NCBI GenBank assembly: GCA_964291275.2
Contig: OZ219799.1
Span: 2,542,001-2,606,000, forward strand
Source of the DNA: Bin80 sp964291275
GTDB taxonomy: Bacteria; Bacteroidota; Rhodothermia; Rhodothermales; Bin80
Length of the DNA stretch: 64,000 nt
Reading direction: 5' to 3'
Shown here: one piece after another, positions 54,267-63,963 of the stretch
How positions within the stretch are numbered: position 1 is the stretch's first letter
How the letters are laid out: every line of letters starts with the position of its first letter
Translations under genes and position numbers: made by a program
The notes under the pieces: model-generated
The model's database searches: none
What the model was told of the DNA's origin: nothing
Seen by the model: the letters and a program-made list of their open reading frames with translations, nothing else

Positions 54267-54545
54267 ATCCATAAAGGTATTGGAGGTGGATTGGAAGAGG
54301 AAGTTATCAGGGTTATCACAGAGCACGCAAAATTCAAGCCAGATATCCATCAGGGAGCACGGTTCCAGTCAAAATGGTGGATGCCGGTTGGTTCAGGTTG
54401 CCGCGAGGACCTCCTGTAGGAACCGGACGTCTGTACAGGTTCCAGTGATTCTTCCATACGCGTTGGGGATGCCTAGATTTACAGAGGGGGCTTCCGCTTA
54501 TTTAATGGGTTTCTTATCCATGCTGCAAGGTTTTTTAACTTATAT
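54267..54545 (+). pseudogene. 3' remnant of TonB-C gene copy 4
   Basis: Starts at the ISL3 edge: IHKGIGGGLEEEVIRVITEH and AKFKPDIHQG match the TonB_C end of copies 1 to 3, then the frame fails. The following bases (about 54475-54540, GCTTCCGCTT, then a GFLSMLQG frame) match the sequence after copy 1 and the end of the CPBP gene. Only the tail of a fourth repeat unit is left. Confidence 0.65.
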
Positions 54546-54916
54546 CAATGCGTGAAATTTTGCAGATACACGCTGTATATAAATTTCTTTAATCGGTCAA
54601 GAAAATGTAATGACGCAGCGCGTATTCAGATTGGCTTTGCCAACACTTGGGGTTTGAATTCTCAGGTTGTGTACATAGCTTCGACTTGAGTGCGTATTTC
54701 GGTTGATGTTGACCATCTGTTCCGTTGGGGGTTGACCACTTTTGGTGGACTACCGGAATGGTGGTTTCGGTTCGATTGGCCTGGCTGTCAGTGCGACTTG
54801 AGATTCTGTTTCAATCTAGGGTCTGGAATGGTCGTTAGCCAGTTTGGCGCGTCGCGCCGCAAGACGCAGCCGTATCCTTCGACGGCTTGCGGCGGTCGTG
54901 TGAATTGATCACCAAC

Positions 54917-54980
54917 GTCATTTTTCACTCTCGTGTGGTCGTCAGTGGAACGCTGGGCCTCGGGGAACATGCTCTGGCCC
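54917..54980 (+). repeat. 64-bp direct repeat, unit 1
   Basis: Begins GTCATTTTTCACTCTCGTGT and ends CTGGCCC. Identical to 55063-55126; the two starts are 146 bases apart. Confidence 0.85.
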
Positions 54981-55062
54981 GCCTGCCTGCCGTCCGGGGG
55001 CTCCGAGTTCGGGACAGGGCCGCCTTCCATCTCTACGCCCACAGCTCGGTATCGTCGCGGCC

Positions 55063-55126
55063 GTCATTTTTCACTCTCGTGTGGTCGTCAGTGGAACGCT
55101 GGGCCTCGGGGAACATGCTCTGGCCC
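55063..55126 (+). repeat. 64-bp direct repeat, unit 2
   Basis: Identical partner of 54917-54980. Lies 125 bases from the end of the PQQ dehydrogenase gene. Confidence 0.85.
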
Positions 55127-55250
55127 TTCGCTCCGAGCGCGTCCCTCCCTTGCCAGCCGACATACCGCCCTGACCTGCGAATCCAGCGGACGACGAGTAT
55201 CGACCGCAGGTACTCATTCTATGCGGCTACGGCCACGATCTGGCAGTCGG

Positions 55251-57233
55251 TCACTGTTTGGATCTCGCGAAGGCAACGAGCGCTGCGTCCGTGCCCCCAC
55301 CTGTAGCGATGACGACGAACTGCTGCCCCGAGCGCGTCCGGTAGGTCATCGGGTTCCCGTTAGTGGGAAACGGCGTCGCGCCACGCCAGAGTTCAGCACC
55401 GGTTTGCTTGTCGTACGCATACAGATATGAGGTCCCGCCGCCGAGCAATACCAAGCCCCCCTTAGTCACCAAGGATCCGGCGTTGCCGAACGTACCCAGT
55501 CGCTCCGGCAGGTCGACGCCGCGAAGCAATGGGTGCGAACGGATCTCCTCGCTCCCTTCCCCGAAAGGCACCTTCCACGCAATCTCCCCCGCGTTGAGGT
55601 TGATCGCCACCAGATGTGCCCAGGGCGGCTTGGTGAGCGGGACCGGGCCAAGCTTGTTCTCGGGGGCCTCTACCGCGCCTGGTCCGCCGGCCTCCTGGAA
55701 CATGGCGAGTGTCGCGCCATAGGGGCAGTTGTTGCTGTACTCGACATCGACGCGCGGGTCATTGTCCGAATTCTCGCAGAGCTGGTTCGTATCGGCCTGG
55801 TCCGACGTACGCACATACAGGAGCCCGGTTTCGGAGTCGAAGGCCGCGCCGCCCCAGTTTGCGCCGCCGCTCGCGCCCGGGCGCTGAAGCGTCCCCTGAA
55901 GACTCGGCGGAGTGAAGAGTGGACCCAAGCGGAACCGTTGCATCCCGGCTACTGCCAGCTCATGGATCTCCGGGGTTAGATCGTTCGCATCTTCGAGGGA
56001 CACGCCCTGCCTGCCAAAGGGCGGCGGTTTCGTCGGAAACAGCTGTGTCGGATACAATACCTCGCCTGGTACGTCGGTTAAGGTATCTACTGCCCGTTCC
56101 TCGATTGGCCACACCGGCTCGCCCGTCACACGATCGAACACATAGGTGAAGCCATGTTTCGAGACCTGAGCCACGGCATCAATCTCGCGTCCGTCCACGT
56201 TGATCGCCACTAGGTTCGGCGCTGCGGATAGGTCGTAATCCCACACGCCGTGGTGCACGGTCTGGAAGTGCCACTGGCGCTCGCCTGTGCGCGCGTCAAG
56301 ACACACCAGCGACTCAGCGAACAGATTCGCTCCTACCCGGCGTCCGCCCCAGTAGTCACTGCTCGGCGTGCTCGTCGGCACATAGAGGAGTCCCCGCTCG
56401 ACATCAAGCGACATCAGTCCCCACACGTTGGCATGACCGGTGTAACGCCAGGACTCGTTCTCCCAAGTGTCCGCGCCGAATTCGTTACTCGATTGCGGGA
56501 TGGTGAAGAACACCCAGTGCCGTTCACCTGTTCGGGCATCGAACGCCTGCACTGTTCCGGGTGGGTCGAACACGCGCTGCACCCCGTCAGGTACGCGGCT
56601 GCCGACGATCACCAGATCCTCGAACACCACCGGAGGCGAGGTCTGGTCGAACTCGTGGCGGCTGACTTCGCGGTCATTCCCCTCGGTCAGCAAGACGCTC
56701 CCGCTCTCGCCGAAGGCCGTGTCCAGCTCACCGGTCGTAGCGTCGATCGCATATAGCCGGTCGCGGCTGTTGAGAAAAACTCTCGTGTCCTTCCCGTCGC
56801 TCCACCAGGCGATGCCTCGGTGCTTGAATCCAGTTGGCCCCGCACCGACCGGTCCGCCCTCCCAGGCTCTCGGATCGAACGTCCAGAGTTCCGTGCCCGT
56901 TTCCGCGTCGAGTGCCACCACCCGCGTGTACATGGTGGGGAGGTAGAGGACGTCGTCGATCATGATAGGGGTCGCCTGGAAGGGACCTGGCCGCGTGCCG
57001 TACTCCTGGAGTGGCGTTTCATTCGGTTCCCATTTCCAGACGATCTCCAGTTCGCTGACGTTGGCGGCCGTGATTGCCTGGGCCGACGAGTACTTAGTAT
57101 GCGCCTGATCGGAGCCTACAAACGGCCACTCGGTAGTGGCGTCCGGCCCCTGGGCGCACGCCGCGGCGGTGGATACCATGACAATCGTGGCGATGATTTG
57201 AAGCCCCTGCTGCCTAATCTTCCATTTCTTCAT
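55251..57233 (-). CDS. PQQ-dependent dehydrogenase (quinoprotein, glucose/alcohol type)
   Basis: A 660-residue exported beta-propeller enzyme. ATG 57233 (MKKWKIRQQG) is chosen for its signal peptide, which ends in AACAQG and may be lipidated at the Cys. Propeller W-motifs such as ALDAETGTELWTFDP, AFDARTGERHWVF and CLDARTGERQWHFQTVHHGVWDYD are regular, and NPMTYRTRSGQQFVVIATGGG is the typical C-terminal block. Such enzymes oxidise sugars or alcohols and pass electrons to the respiratory chain. GC content is clearly higher than nearby genes, and an IS110 remnant follows upstream: likely horizontal gain. Confidence 0.85.
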   Translation of the reverse strand: MKKWKIRQQGLQIIATIVMVSTAAACAQGPDATTEWPFVGSDQAHTKYSSAQAITAANVSELEIVWKWEPNETPLQEYGTRPGPFQATPIMIDDVLYLPTMYTRVVALDAETGTELWTFDPRAWEGGPVGAGPTGFKHRGIAWWSDGKDTRVFLNSRDRLYAIDATTGELDTAFGESGSVLLTEGNDREVSRHEFDQTSPPVVFEDLVIVGSRVPDGVQRVFDPPGTVQAFDARTGERHWVFFTIPQSSNEFGADTWENESWRYTGHANVWGLMSLDVERGLLYVPTSTPSSDYWGGRRVGANLFAESLVCLDARTGERQWHFQTVHHGVWDYDLSAAPNLVAINVDGREIDAVAQVSKHGFTYVFDRVTGEPVWPIEERAVDTLTDVPGEVLYPTQLFPTKPPPFGRQGVSLEDANDLTPEIHELAVAGMQRFRLGPLFTPPSLQGTLQRPGASGGANWGGAAFDSETGLLYVRTSDQADTNQLCENSDNDPRVDVEYSNNCPYGATLAMFQEAGGPGAVEAPENKLGPVPLTKPPWAHLVAINLNAGEIAWKVPFGEGSEEIRSHPLLRGVDLPERLGTFGNAGSLVTKGGLVLLGGGTSYLYAYDKQTGAELWRGATPFPTNGNPMTYRTRSGQQFVVIATGGGTDAALVAFARSKQ

Positions 57234-57336
57234 TGATCCACACAAACCAGATCGCCCCGTTTAATTAATTACGGAAGATACAAACTCCCCACCATTTACA
57301 TAAATAGGAAACGAGGGAAATGACTATGAATTCGGT

Positions 57337-57770
57337 TCATCTTTCGTAAGCTGGCGTGATCGTATTGAAGGGCAAGTACTGCTGCACCGCGATCTCTAAA
57401 TCCACCCGGTGCTCCTGATCGGAGTAATAGATCGGCGTCAATTCTCCCAGTCGAAGCAACCGGCTGAGTTTGAAGGCATCCGTGTAGTCATCGTTGTTGC
57501 CGCTGCAACTGATGCATGCATTGTGTCGGGGATTACAAACGACCAGAGCGGTCACATATGGGCAAAGGCTCCCGGCGATCCAGCCGGCCAGTGAAGATTC
57601 CTCCGCCGCCAAGAATTTGACTTGCACAGGCAGCCCGCTCACGTAACCGATCAGCGCGGCCCCGAAGTTGAAAACTCCACGGTAGACACTCGGTGGCCCG
57701 ACGGATCCATTGCTGCCAGAACACAGTTGCGGGCGTGGGCGTCCAGCCCCAGATAAAGACGTTTGTGCAT
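57337..57770 (-). pseudogene. IS110-family transposase remnant
   Basis: Minus-strand pieces: MHKRLYLGLDAHARNCVLAA (RuvC-like start, first Asp) from ATG 57770, then after a frameshift near 57650 FLAAEESSLAGWIAGS, NPRHNACISCSG and NDDYTDAFKLSRLLRLGELT to IAVQQYLPF. It ends at 57337, so only the N-terminal third is kept. It belongs to a different IS110 subgroup than the gene at 51176. Confidence 0.75.
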
Positions 57771-57897
57771 GTTAATTAAGGTCTGATGAGAATAACGAAG
57801 GGTACGAAACACAGGCCTGTTTTCATAAAGCTTCCTTCCTCGGTCTGCGGCCAAACCACTCTCTGATCATTTATGCGGAATGCATTCCTATATCCGG

Positions 57898-59118
57898 TTA
57901 CCGCGAAATTTTTCTCACGGCAGTGAGGAGACGATCAATCTCCTCACCGGTCGTATAGCAGGCAACCCCCACTCTGATGAGCCCTTCAACACCCAGACGC
58001 GAGACCACTGTGCTTGCATAGAAATCACCGTGAGAAAGAAATAATCCGTAATTACTCAATTGCTTGCATGCCTCCTCAGATGTTAGCCCTTGAATTGTGA
58101 AACCAACAGTAGGAGTACGTGCATCTAACGGTGGTGGTCCGTAACAGATAATGCCAGGAATACTCTGCAATCCCTCCCATAAGCGTGTCACAAGATGCTG
58201 TCCACGCTCATGCAGTTCTTGGTAGGTGGCTTTTAATGCTGCACGTCGGGGTTCGATGGGAGTGAGAGATGCAAGGAAATTTACCGCCTCTGCAGAGCCG
58301 GTGATGGCCTCATGACTAAGTGTGCCTGTTTCTAGACGCTCTGGTGCAGTTGAACCTGCCGGCTCGAGGCGAGGAACATTCAGGTTCTGAAGCAATGTTT
58401 GTCTTCCGTATAGTACTCCAGCGTGTGGACCGTAGAACTTGTATGGGGAGCAGGTCAAAAAATCACACTCAAATGCTTTCATATCACAGAGTACATGTGG
58501 AGCGTAGTGGACCGCATCCACGAATGTAAGTGCATTGGCTTGGTGAGCGAGTCTAATAACCGTCTGCAAATCGTTGATAGTCCCCAGTGCGTTCGAGGCA
58601 CCACCAATTGCGATCAATCGGGTGTGCGTATTGATCAAACTATCAAGATGATCCAGGTCCAGTTGTCCGGTTTTGATATCGAACCTTACTGAGCGTATCA
58701 CAAAATTGCGCTCTCTGGCGAGGTCTCGCCAAGGATCAATGTTCGCGTGATGATCAAGGTCGGTGACAATTATTTCGTCCCCCTGGTGCCATTGACGCCC
58801 GAGAGAACGGGCTAGATGAAACGTTAACGTGGTCATGTTCTGACCAAAGACAACCTCTGTGGGTCGGCAATTAAGAAAATCAGCGAAGACTGCACGAGCG
58901 TCATCAAGTATGGCGTCGGTTTCAGCACTGGAAGGATAGGCCCAGTGTGTGTTTGCATTGTGGTGCAGAAGGTAATCGACCATCGCATCGGTCACCATAG
59001 AAGGTACCTGTGTACCACCAGGTCCGTCGAAGTAGGCTACAGGATAACCATTGTGTACACGCTCCAGTGCAGGAAAAGCCTGGCGGATAACTTCAGTTTT
59101 GGCGGTAGTGGGGTACAT
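57898..59118 (-). CDS. cysteine desulfurase-like aminotransferase class V protein
   Basis: A 406-residue PLP enzyme of the VC1184-like group. FDGPGGTQVP at the N terminus, FGQNMTTLTFHLARSL, VTDLDHHANIDPW, GGASNALGTI, FVDAVHYAPH (PLP Asp) and CSPYKFYGPHAGVLYG (Schiff-base Lys) are all present. The Cys loop of true desulfurases is not evident, so the substrate is uncertain. It is divergent from the membrane protein gene at 59217. Confidence 0.82.
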   Translation of the reverse strand: MYPTTAKTEVIRQAFPALERVHNGYPVAYFDGPGGTQVPSMVTDAMVDYLLHHNANTHWAYPSSAETDAILDDARAVFADFLNCRPTEVVFGQNMTTLTFHLARSLGRQWHQGDEIIVTDLDHHANIDPWRDLARERNFVIRSVRFDIKTGQLDLDHLDSLINTHTRLIAIGGASNALGTINDLQTVIRLAHQANALTFVDAVHYAPHVLCDMKAFECDFLTCSPYKFYGPHAGVLYGRQTLLQNLNVPRLEPAGSTAPERLETGTLSHEAITGSAEAVNFLASLTPIEPRRAALKATYQELHERGQHLVTRLWEGLQSIPGIICYGPPPLDARTPTVGFTIQGLTSEEACKQLSNYGLFLSHGDFYASTVVSRLGVEGLIRVGVACYTTGEEIDRLLTAVRKISR

Positions 59119-59216
59119 TGAATAATAATGTTATCGCATAGCGGCGCAAGATAAGGATATGCCCCGCAATAGTGACGAACATCAGTTCAGGTTGAGTACT
59201 TTTTGTATTCTGGGGT

Positions 59217-59996
59217 ATGAATCCAGTAGTCATGAATGTGCTTTTTCTACAAGCCAGAGGATTTGATTTTTTTGGACCACAGCACCTGTCAACGCTTATT
59301 ATTCTGATTGTTCTGTCTGTTTGGTTACCTGTATTTGCCCGTGACCGATTACCCCCGCAGAATCAAATCTGGATAGCACGAGGGCTTGCAATCATTGTCA
59401 GTCTTGGAATTCTCAGCGCCGCCATATTCAGGTTGCTGACAAACCAGTTCGATTGGCGTGTAGATCTACCGCTTGATTTGTGTAATCTGCTGGCACTACT
59501 GCTGCCAGTTCTATTCTGGAAACCACGTCCACGACTCGTCGAGCTGCTTTATTTCATGATCCTGGGAGGAACGGGGCAGGGAATAATCACCCCGAATTCC
59601 CCCGAAGGATTTCCGCACATTCTTTTTTTCAGCTATTGGATCGTTCATTGCGGCCTGGTCCTCCATATAATTTACGTGGTCGTCGTATGGCGCATATATC
59701 CCCGGTTCGTTGGCGTTCTACGTAGTATACTGGCGATGAATGTTTATGCAGTGGTGATGCTGGTACTCAATTATTTCATGGAATCCAACTATTTCTATGT
59801 GATGGCAAAGCCGGATACGCCATCACTCCTAGATGTTATGGGTCCATGGCCGTGGTATATTTTAACGGCTCAGCCGGTCGCGTTGTTGATTTTCTTCCTT
59901 TTATGGTTGCCGTTTTTTCGTCGTAACTCGACCACAGATATTCACTTAGCCGGAGACACGTTACCGAGTATTAATATCGACAACGCAAAAGTATGA
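59217..59996 (+). CDS. TIGR02206-family (YwaF-like) membrane protein
   Basis: A 259-residue protein with six or seven transmembrane helices. FFGPQHLSTLIILI, LPLDLCNLLALLLP, GGTGQGIITPNSPEGFPH and NYFMESNYFYVMAKPDTPSL followed by GPWPWYIL match this family of unknown function. It is exported to the membrane without a cleaved signal. Confidence 0.78.
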   Translation: MNPVVMNVLFLQARGFDFFGPQHLSTLIILIVLSVWLPVFARDRLPPQNQIWIARGLAIIVSLGILSAAIFRLLTNQFDWRVDLPLDLCNLLALLLPVLFWKPRPRLVELLYFMILGGTGQGIITPNSPEGFPHILFFSYWIVHCGLVLHIIYVVVVWRIYPRFVGVLRSILAMNVYAVVMLVLNYFMESNYFYVMAKPDTPSLLDVMGPWPWYILTAQPVALLIFFLLWLPFFRRNSTTDIHLAGDTLPSINIDNAKV

Positions 59997-60073
59997 CGGG
60001 ATTGGAGATTATACGGTTGGTAGGTAGTAGTCTTTTTTCGGCAACGACGGTTGTCATTGTACTGAACTAATTG

Positions 60074-62308
60074 ATGTATTCGATGCTAGGTAAAATAGAT
60101 TGGGAAAATTGGCAGATAAAATTGTGTGTCGTATCTGCCTTAACACAGGTTTTGCTGTTCAGTCCAAATCTTGCAGCGCAGGAATGGGAGATTGCGCCTA
60201 CATTTGTCGAAGAAGCCCCTCGCATTGATGGCAATTTGGATGATGCAATCTGGGCGGAAATTGATCCGCTCACCGAGTTCACGCAGGTATGGCCTGACGA
60301 AGGAGCGCCGCCAACAGAGCTGTCTGAGGTGCGGATAGCCTACAATCGGGACTATCTATTTTTTGCATTTCGATTTCTTGATGAGGAGGCACATTTAATT
60401 CGTGCGAAGAACCTGGAGAGAGGAGGGCGTAATGATCGCGATGATCACGCATATATCTCTCTAGACACTTACCTCGATAAACGCAATGCCTATTTGTTCG
60501 AGATGAATGCTCTCGGTACACAGGACGATGCAACTATCACTGATGAGGGGCTCACGCTTGACAGTTTTTCGTGGAACGCAGTGTTTCGGAGTGAGACGCA
60601 GATTGATGAAGATGGTTGGACTATGGAAGTGTCAATCCCCTTTCGACAATTACGTTTCCCGAAGGGCGAATCGGTTGATTTTGGCCTGATGATTTCACGC
60701 ATGATTAACCGAAAGAATGAGCGATTGATATGGCCACCTATTGGTCTTGAATTCGGTGGTCCGTGGAGAGTTATCAGTGCTGTATCTCAGTACGGAATAC
60801 TGAGAGGCTTGCATAATATTCGTCGAGGCAAGAACATAGAGATCAAACCCTATGTTATTACGGGCATTCAGCAGATACGCGAGGATTTTGGCGTCAGAGA
60901 TCTCACCCGGACTTTTGAACGTGATATTGGTGTAGATTTTAAGTACGGGATAACGAGCAATGTTACGCTTGATCTTACCGTCAACACAGATTTTGCACAG
61001 GTAGAGGCGGATAACGTTCAACTCAACCTGACTCGATTCAGTCTTTTCTTCCCCGAGAAACGAGAATTTTTTCTTGAACGGAGCGGTCTGTTCGAGCATG
61101 GTAATCCTAGATCTACGCAGACCTTCTTTTCCAGGCGCATAGGGCTCAGCGATCAAATTCTTACAGGAGCCCGTGCTACCGGGCAGTTTGGACGCTTCTC
61201 AGTCGGATTACTAGACATCGAAACAGGTGAGGGTATGGGGGATACGTTTGGATCAAAATCGACCAATAATCTGGTTGCTCGGGTGCGCACATCTCTTAGC
61301 TCACGTGCAACGGTGGGTGCAATCCTGACCAATTATGCTGCACCGGATCGAATAAATCGTGCATTTGGGATGGATGCGCAGTATCGTTTTTGGAGTGCAA
61401 GTGAGTTTGAGGCATGGTATACCAGCGTAACAGATGACGGGCCAGTAGAAAACGGTGAGGCCGGTCATGCCAGCCTCACACTCTTGAATGATAAATACGG
61501 AGTAGAGGCCAGCTTTACTTCCGTGGGAGAAAATTTTCATCCGGCTTTGGGTTTTGTAAGACGGCGTGATATGCGTCGCTTCGCGGGTGGAGCCCAGTAC
61601 ACACCGATCGTTTCCTTTGATTCATTTCCTTTCATACGTCAGCTCGCCTTTGAAAGTGAGTATGAGTACATAGAAAGTCAGATGGGCGAACTACAATCAC
61701 AGGAGTTTGAGGTATCCATTGGGGCGGCTTTCAATCGACGGGACGATATTGCCTTGGAGTATAGCCGGGAGTTTGAACGTTTACTCGTTCCATTCAACAT
61801 CCGCCCAGACGCACGAATTCCTTCGGGGGATTACTCTTTTGGTCGGTTTGTCTTAGCGGGACAAACCGACTCCAGTCGACGACTGTTTGGAAGTGCCGGT
61901 ACTTCGGTCGGCGCATTCTTCAACGGTAACCGAACAGATTTGGAATTACAGCTTGGATTCCGACAGTCTCGCCACCTGCAGGTGGAAGCCGGGGTTGGCT
62001 ATTCGCGTATTGACCTTCCTGTGGCAAATGGGCGATTTGACGCAACGACAGTTTCGGTGGAGCTGTTAGGTGCAGTTAATCGAAAACTTTTCGCAACCGC
62101 ACTGGTGCAGTACGACAATTTCACGCGTGACTTGCAGGCAAATATTCGTATAGATTGGATCCACACGCCGGGTAGCGATTTGTTTTTTGTTTTCAATACG
62201 GCATATCATTTTGCAAATCCAAATGAGGTATTTTTCGATCCACACCGGGATTATATCTTGACTAATCGGGCCGCAGTGGCTAAGCTGACCTACCTCATTC
62301 TGCTATAA
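60074..62308 (+). CDS. DUF5916 / carbohydrate-binding family 9-like outer-membrane protein
   Basis: A 744-residue secreted protein. ATG 60074 (TTG 60071 is the alternative) leads into a signal peptide ending LAAQ. Residues about 30-215 are a CBM9-like domain (APRIDGNLDDAIWAEIDPL, YNRDYLFFAFRFLD, DGWTMEVSIPFRQLRFP). The rest is DUF5916: beta-strands of alternating polar and aromatic residues, with RFSLFFPEKREFFLE as the marker. A barrel in the outer membrane is likely. Two to four bases separate it from the AbgT gene. Confidence 0.82.
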   Translation: MYSMLGKIDWENWQIKLCVVSALTQVLLFSPNLAAQEWEIAPTFVEEAPRIDGNLDDAIWAEIDPLTEFTQVWPDEGAPPTELSEVRIAYNRDYLFFAFRFLDEEAHLIRAKNLERGGRNDRDDHAYISLDTYLDKRNAYLFEMNALGTQDDATITDEGLTLDSFSWNAVFRSETQIDEDGWTMEVSIPFRQLRFPKGESVDFGLMISRMINRKNERLIWPPIGLEFGGPWRVISAVSQYGILRGLHNIRRGKNIEIKPYVITGIQQIREDFGVRDLTRTFERDIGVDFKYGITSNVTLDLTVNTDFAQVEADNVQLNLTRFSLFFPEKREFFLERSGLFEHGNPRSTQTFFSRRIGLSDQILTGARATGQFGRFSVGLLDIETGEGMGDTFGSKSTNNLVARVRTSLSSRATVGAILTNYAAPDRINRAFGMDAQYRFWSASEFEAWYTSVTDDGPVENGEAGHASLTLLNDKYGVEASFTSVGENFHPALGFVRRRDMRRFAGGAQYTPIVSFDSFPFIRQLAFESEYEYIESQMGELQSQEFEVSIGAAFNRRDDIALEYSREFERLLVPFNIRPDARIPSGDYSFGRFVLAGQTDSSRRLFGSAGTSVGAFFNGNRTDLELQLGFRQSRHLQVEAGVGYSRIDLPVANGRFDATTVSVELLGAVNRKLFATALVQYDNFTRDLQANIRIDWIHTPGSDLFFVFNTAYHFANPNEVFFDPHRDYILTNRAAVAKLTYLILL

Positions 62309-62311
62309 TTG

Positions 62312-63871
62312 ATGAACCCAGAACCCAGTATTGAACAGCCCAGAGGAATTGTAGACCGATGTCTTCGGGGCATTGAAGTGGTTGGCAACAAGTTGCCGGA
62401 CCCATCCATGCTATTCCTTCTCTTGTTGATTGTGGTGTGGGTCCTGAGTGCGTTGTTATCAAACGTCTCATTCACCTCGGTGATTGATCCACGCACACAG
62501 GAACCGCTTGTAATTAATAATCTGCTGAATGGGAGCGCGATTACGGACTTCATGAGCCGCATGGTTTCCATCTTTACCGGATTTGCGCCGCTTGGTGTTG
62601 TTCTGGTAGCAATGCTTGGGGTGGGAGTGGCTGATGAAGCAGGGTACTTCAACACAGGCATAAAGCTGCTCTTATCCAAAACTTCGGTGGGGCTTCTCAC
62701 GCCTGTGGTAATTCTGGTAGGTCTCCTAAGTCATAGTGCTGTTGACGCAGGATACGTATTGGTTATTCCCTTGGGGGGTGTCATTTTTCAAGCGGCTGGT
62801 CGCCATCCATTGGCCGGTGTTGCTGCGGCCTTCGCGGGTGTTTCGGGTGGTTTTAGCGCTAATCCTCTTCCATCCGCTCTTGATCCACTGCTGCAGGGAT
62901 TTACTCAGCCGGCAGCGCAGATTCTAGATGCGGCGATGCTCGTTAACCCGCTTTGTAACTACTTCTTTACCGTGGCTTCCAGTGTAGTGATCATTGCTCT
63001 GGGCTGGTATATCACTGACTATGTGGTTGAACCACGTCTTCGTAACAATACGCCCGTGGACGAGGATGCCGAGCGATCCTCGGGGATGGATTCTATCAGA
63101 GAGAGAGAGTCCAAGGCATTCTGGTGGGCGACCGGGGTAATGCTGTTAGGTATTGTAGTATTAATCCTGACATTCTTGCCCGCTGATTCGGCTTTCAGGG
63201 ATGCTAATGGGTCATTGAATTCTTTTCAGGCGCCCATAATGCAATCTATTGTTCCACTCATATTCTTGCTTTTCCTCATTCCCGGTGTCGTGTATGGTTA
63301 CATAGCAGGTGTGTTCAAGTCCTCCAAGGATATGGTTGACGCCATGACAAAAGCCATGAACGGCATGGCTTACTACATTGTGATGGCGTTCTTTTGTGCA
63401 TTGTTTGTGCACGCTTTCGGCTCTTCCAACATCGGAGCATTATTGGCGCTTAAGGGAGCTGCAACACTCCAGGCGTTGGCATTGCCTGGTTCTATTACGA
63501 TAATAGGAATCATCCTGCTAACTGCGTTTGTAAATCTGTTTGTGGGGTCTGCATCGGCAAAATGGGCACTCTTAGCTCCTATTTTTGTCCCAATGCTGAT
63601 GCAAGTCGGGATCTCTCCCGATCTGACACAAGCCGCTTATCGGGTTGGGGATTCCTCATCAAATATCATAACGCCCCTCATGCCGTACTTCCCGTTGGTA
63701 GTGGTCTACTGCCAGAGATACTTTAAGAAGACAGGGATCGGTACGCTTACCTCAATCATGATACCATATTCAATTACCTTCATTGTAGTCTGGACAGCAT
63801 TCCTGCTTCTGTACTGGGTATTGGGGCTTCCGCTGGGGCTTGGTGCATCGTATACCTACCCACCAGTTTAA
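62312..63871 (+). CDS. AbgT family transporter
   Basis: A 519-residue inner-membrane transporter with about 11 helices. GNKLPDPSMLFLLLLIVVW at the start, LGVGVADEAGYFNTGIK, GGFSANPLPSALDPLLQGFT and FVNLFVGSASAKWALLAPIF with GDSSSNIITPLMPYFPL are typical of the AbgT/MtrF family, which exports sulfonamides or imports p-aminobenzoyl-glutamate. ATG 62312 is chosen over TTG 62309. Frame complete. Confidence 0.92.
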   Translation: MNPEPSIEQPRGIVDRCLRGIEVVGNKLPDPSMLFLLLLIVVWVLSALLSNVSFTSVIDPRTQEPLVINNLLNGSAITDFMSRMVSIFTGFAPLGVVLVAMLGVGVADEAGYFNTGIKLLLSKTSVGLLTPVVILVGLLSHSAVDAGYVLVIPLGGVIFQAAGRHPLAGVAAAFAGVSGGFSANPLPSALDPLLQGFTQPAAQILDAAMLVNPLCNYFFTVASSVVIIALGWYITDYVVEPRLRNNTPVDEDAERSSGMDSIRERESKAFWWATGVMLLGIVVLILTFLPADSAFRDANGSLNSFQAPIMQSIVPLIFLLFLIPGVVYGYIAGVFKSSKDMVDAMTKAMNGMAYYIVMAFFCALFVHAFGSSNIGALLALKGAATLQALALPGSITIIGIILLTAFVNLFVGSASAKWALLAPIFVPMLMQVGISPDLTQAAYRVGDSSSNIITPLMPYFPLVVVYCQRYFKKTGIGTLTSIMIPYSITFIVVWTAFLLLYWVLGLPLGLGASYTYPPV

Positions 63872-63963
63872 TGTCACTGGGATCAAGCTTAGGGCGAATT
63901 ATTACTGGGATGCTGCGGGGGTTTATACGTTCGTTGCTTCGGAGTCTTTTCAGGTGGTAACTC
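63871..63963 (+). CDS. very short ORF overlapping the AbgT stop (doubtful)
   Basis: TAATG joins the AbgT stop to a 30-codon frame rich in Arg, Leu and Ile (MSLGSSLGRIITGMLRGFIR, then SLLRSLFRW), which would form a basic amphipathic helix. No homologue is known to me. It may be chance. Confidence 0.2.

Larger units (their letters stand above)
54546..55250. other. gene-poor region with a 64-bp direct repeat
   Basis: About 700 bases without a convincing gene. The first half is AT-rich like the neighbouring remnants; from about 54830 base composition becomes GC-rich, as in the PQQ gene. Open frames on both strands show no family. Confidence 0.45.

Noticed and set aside
55363..56946. Several long + strand frames over the PQQ dehydrogenase gene
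   Set aside because: Antisense shadows caused by high GC content; the minus frame has signal peptide and propeller motifs.
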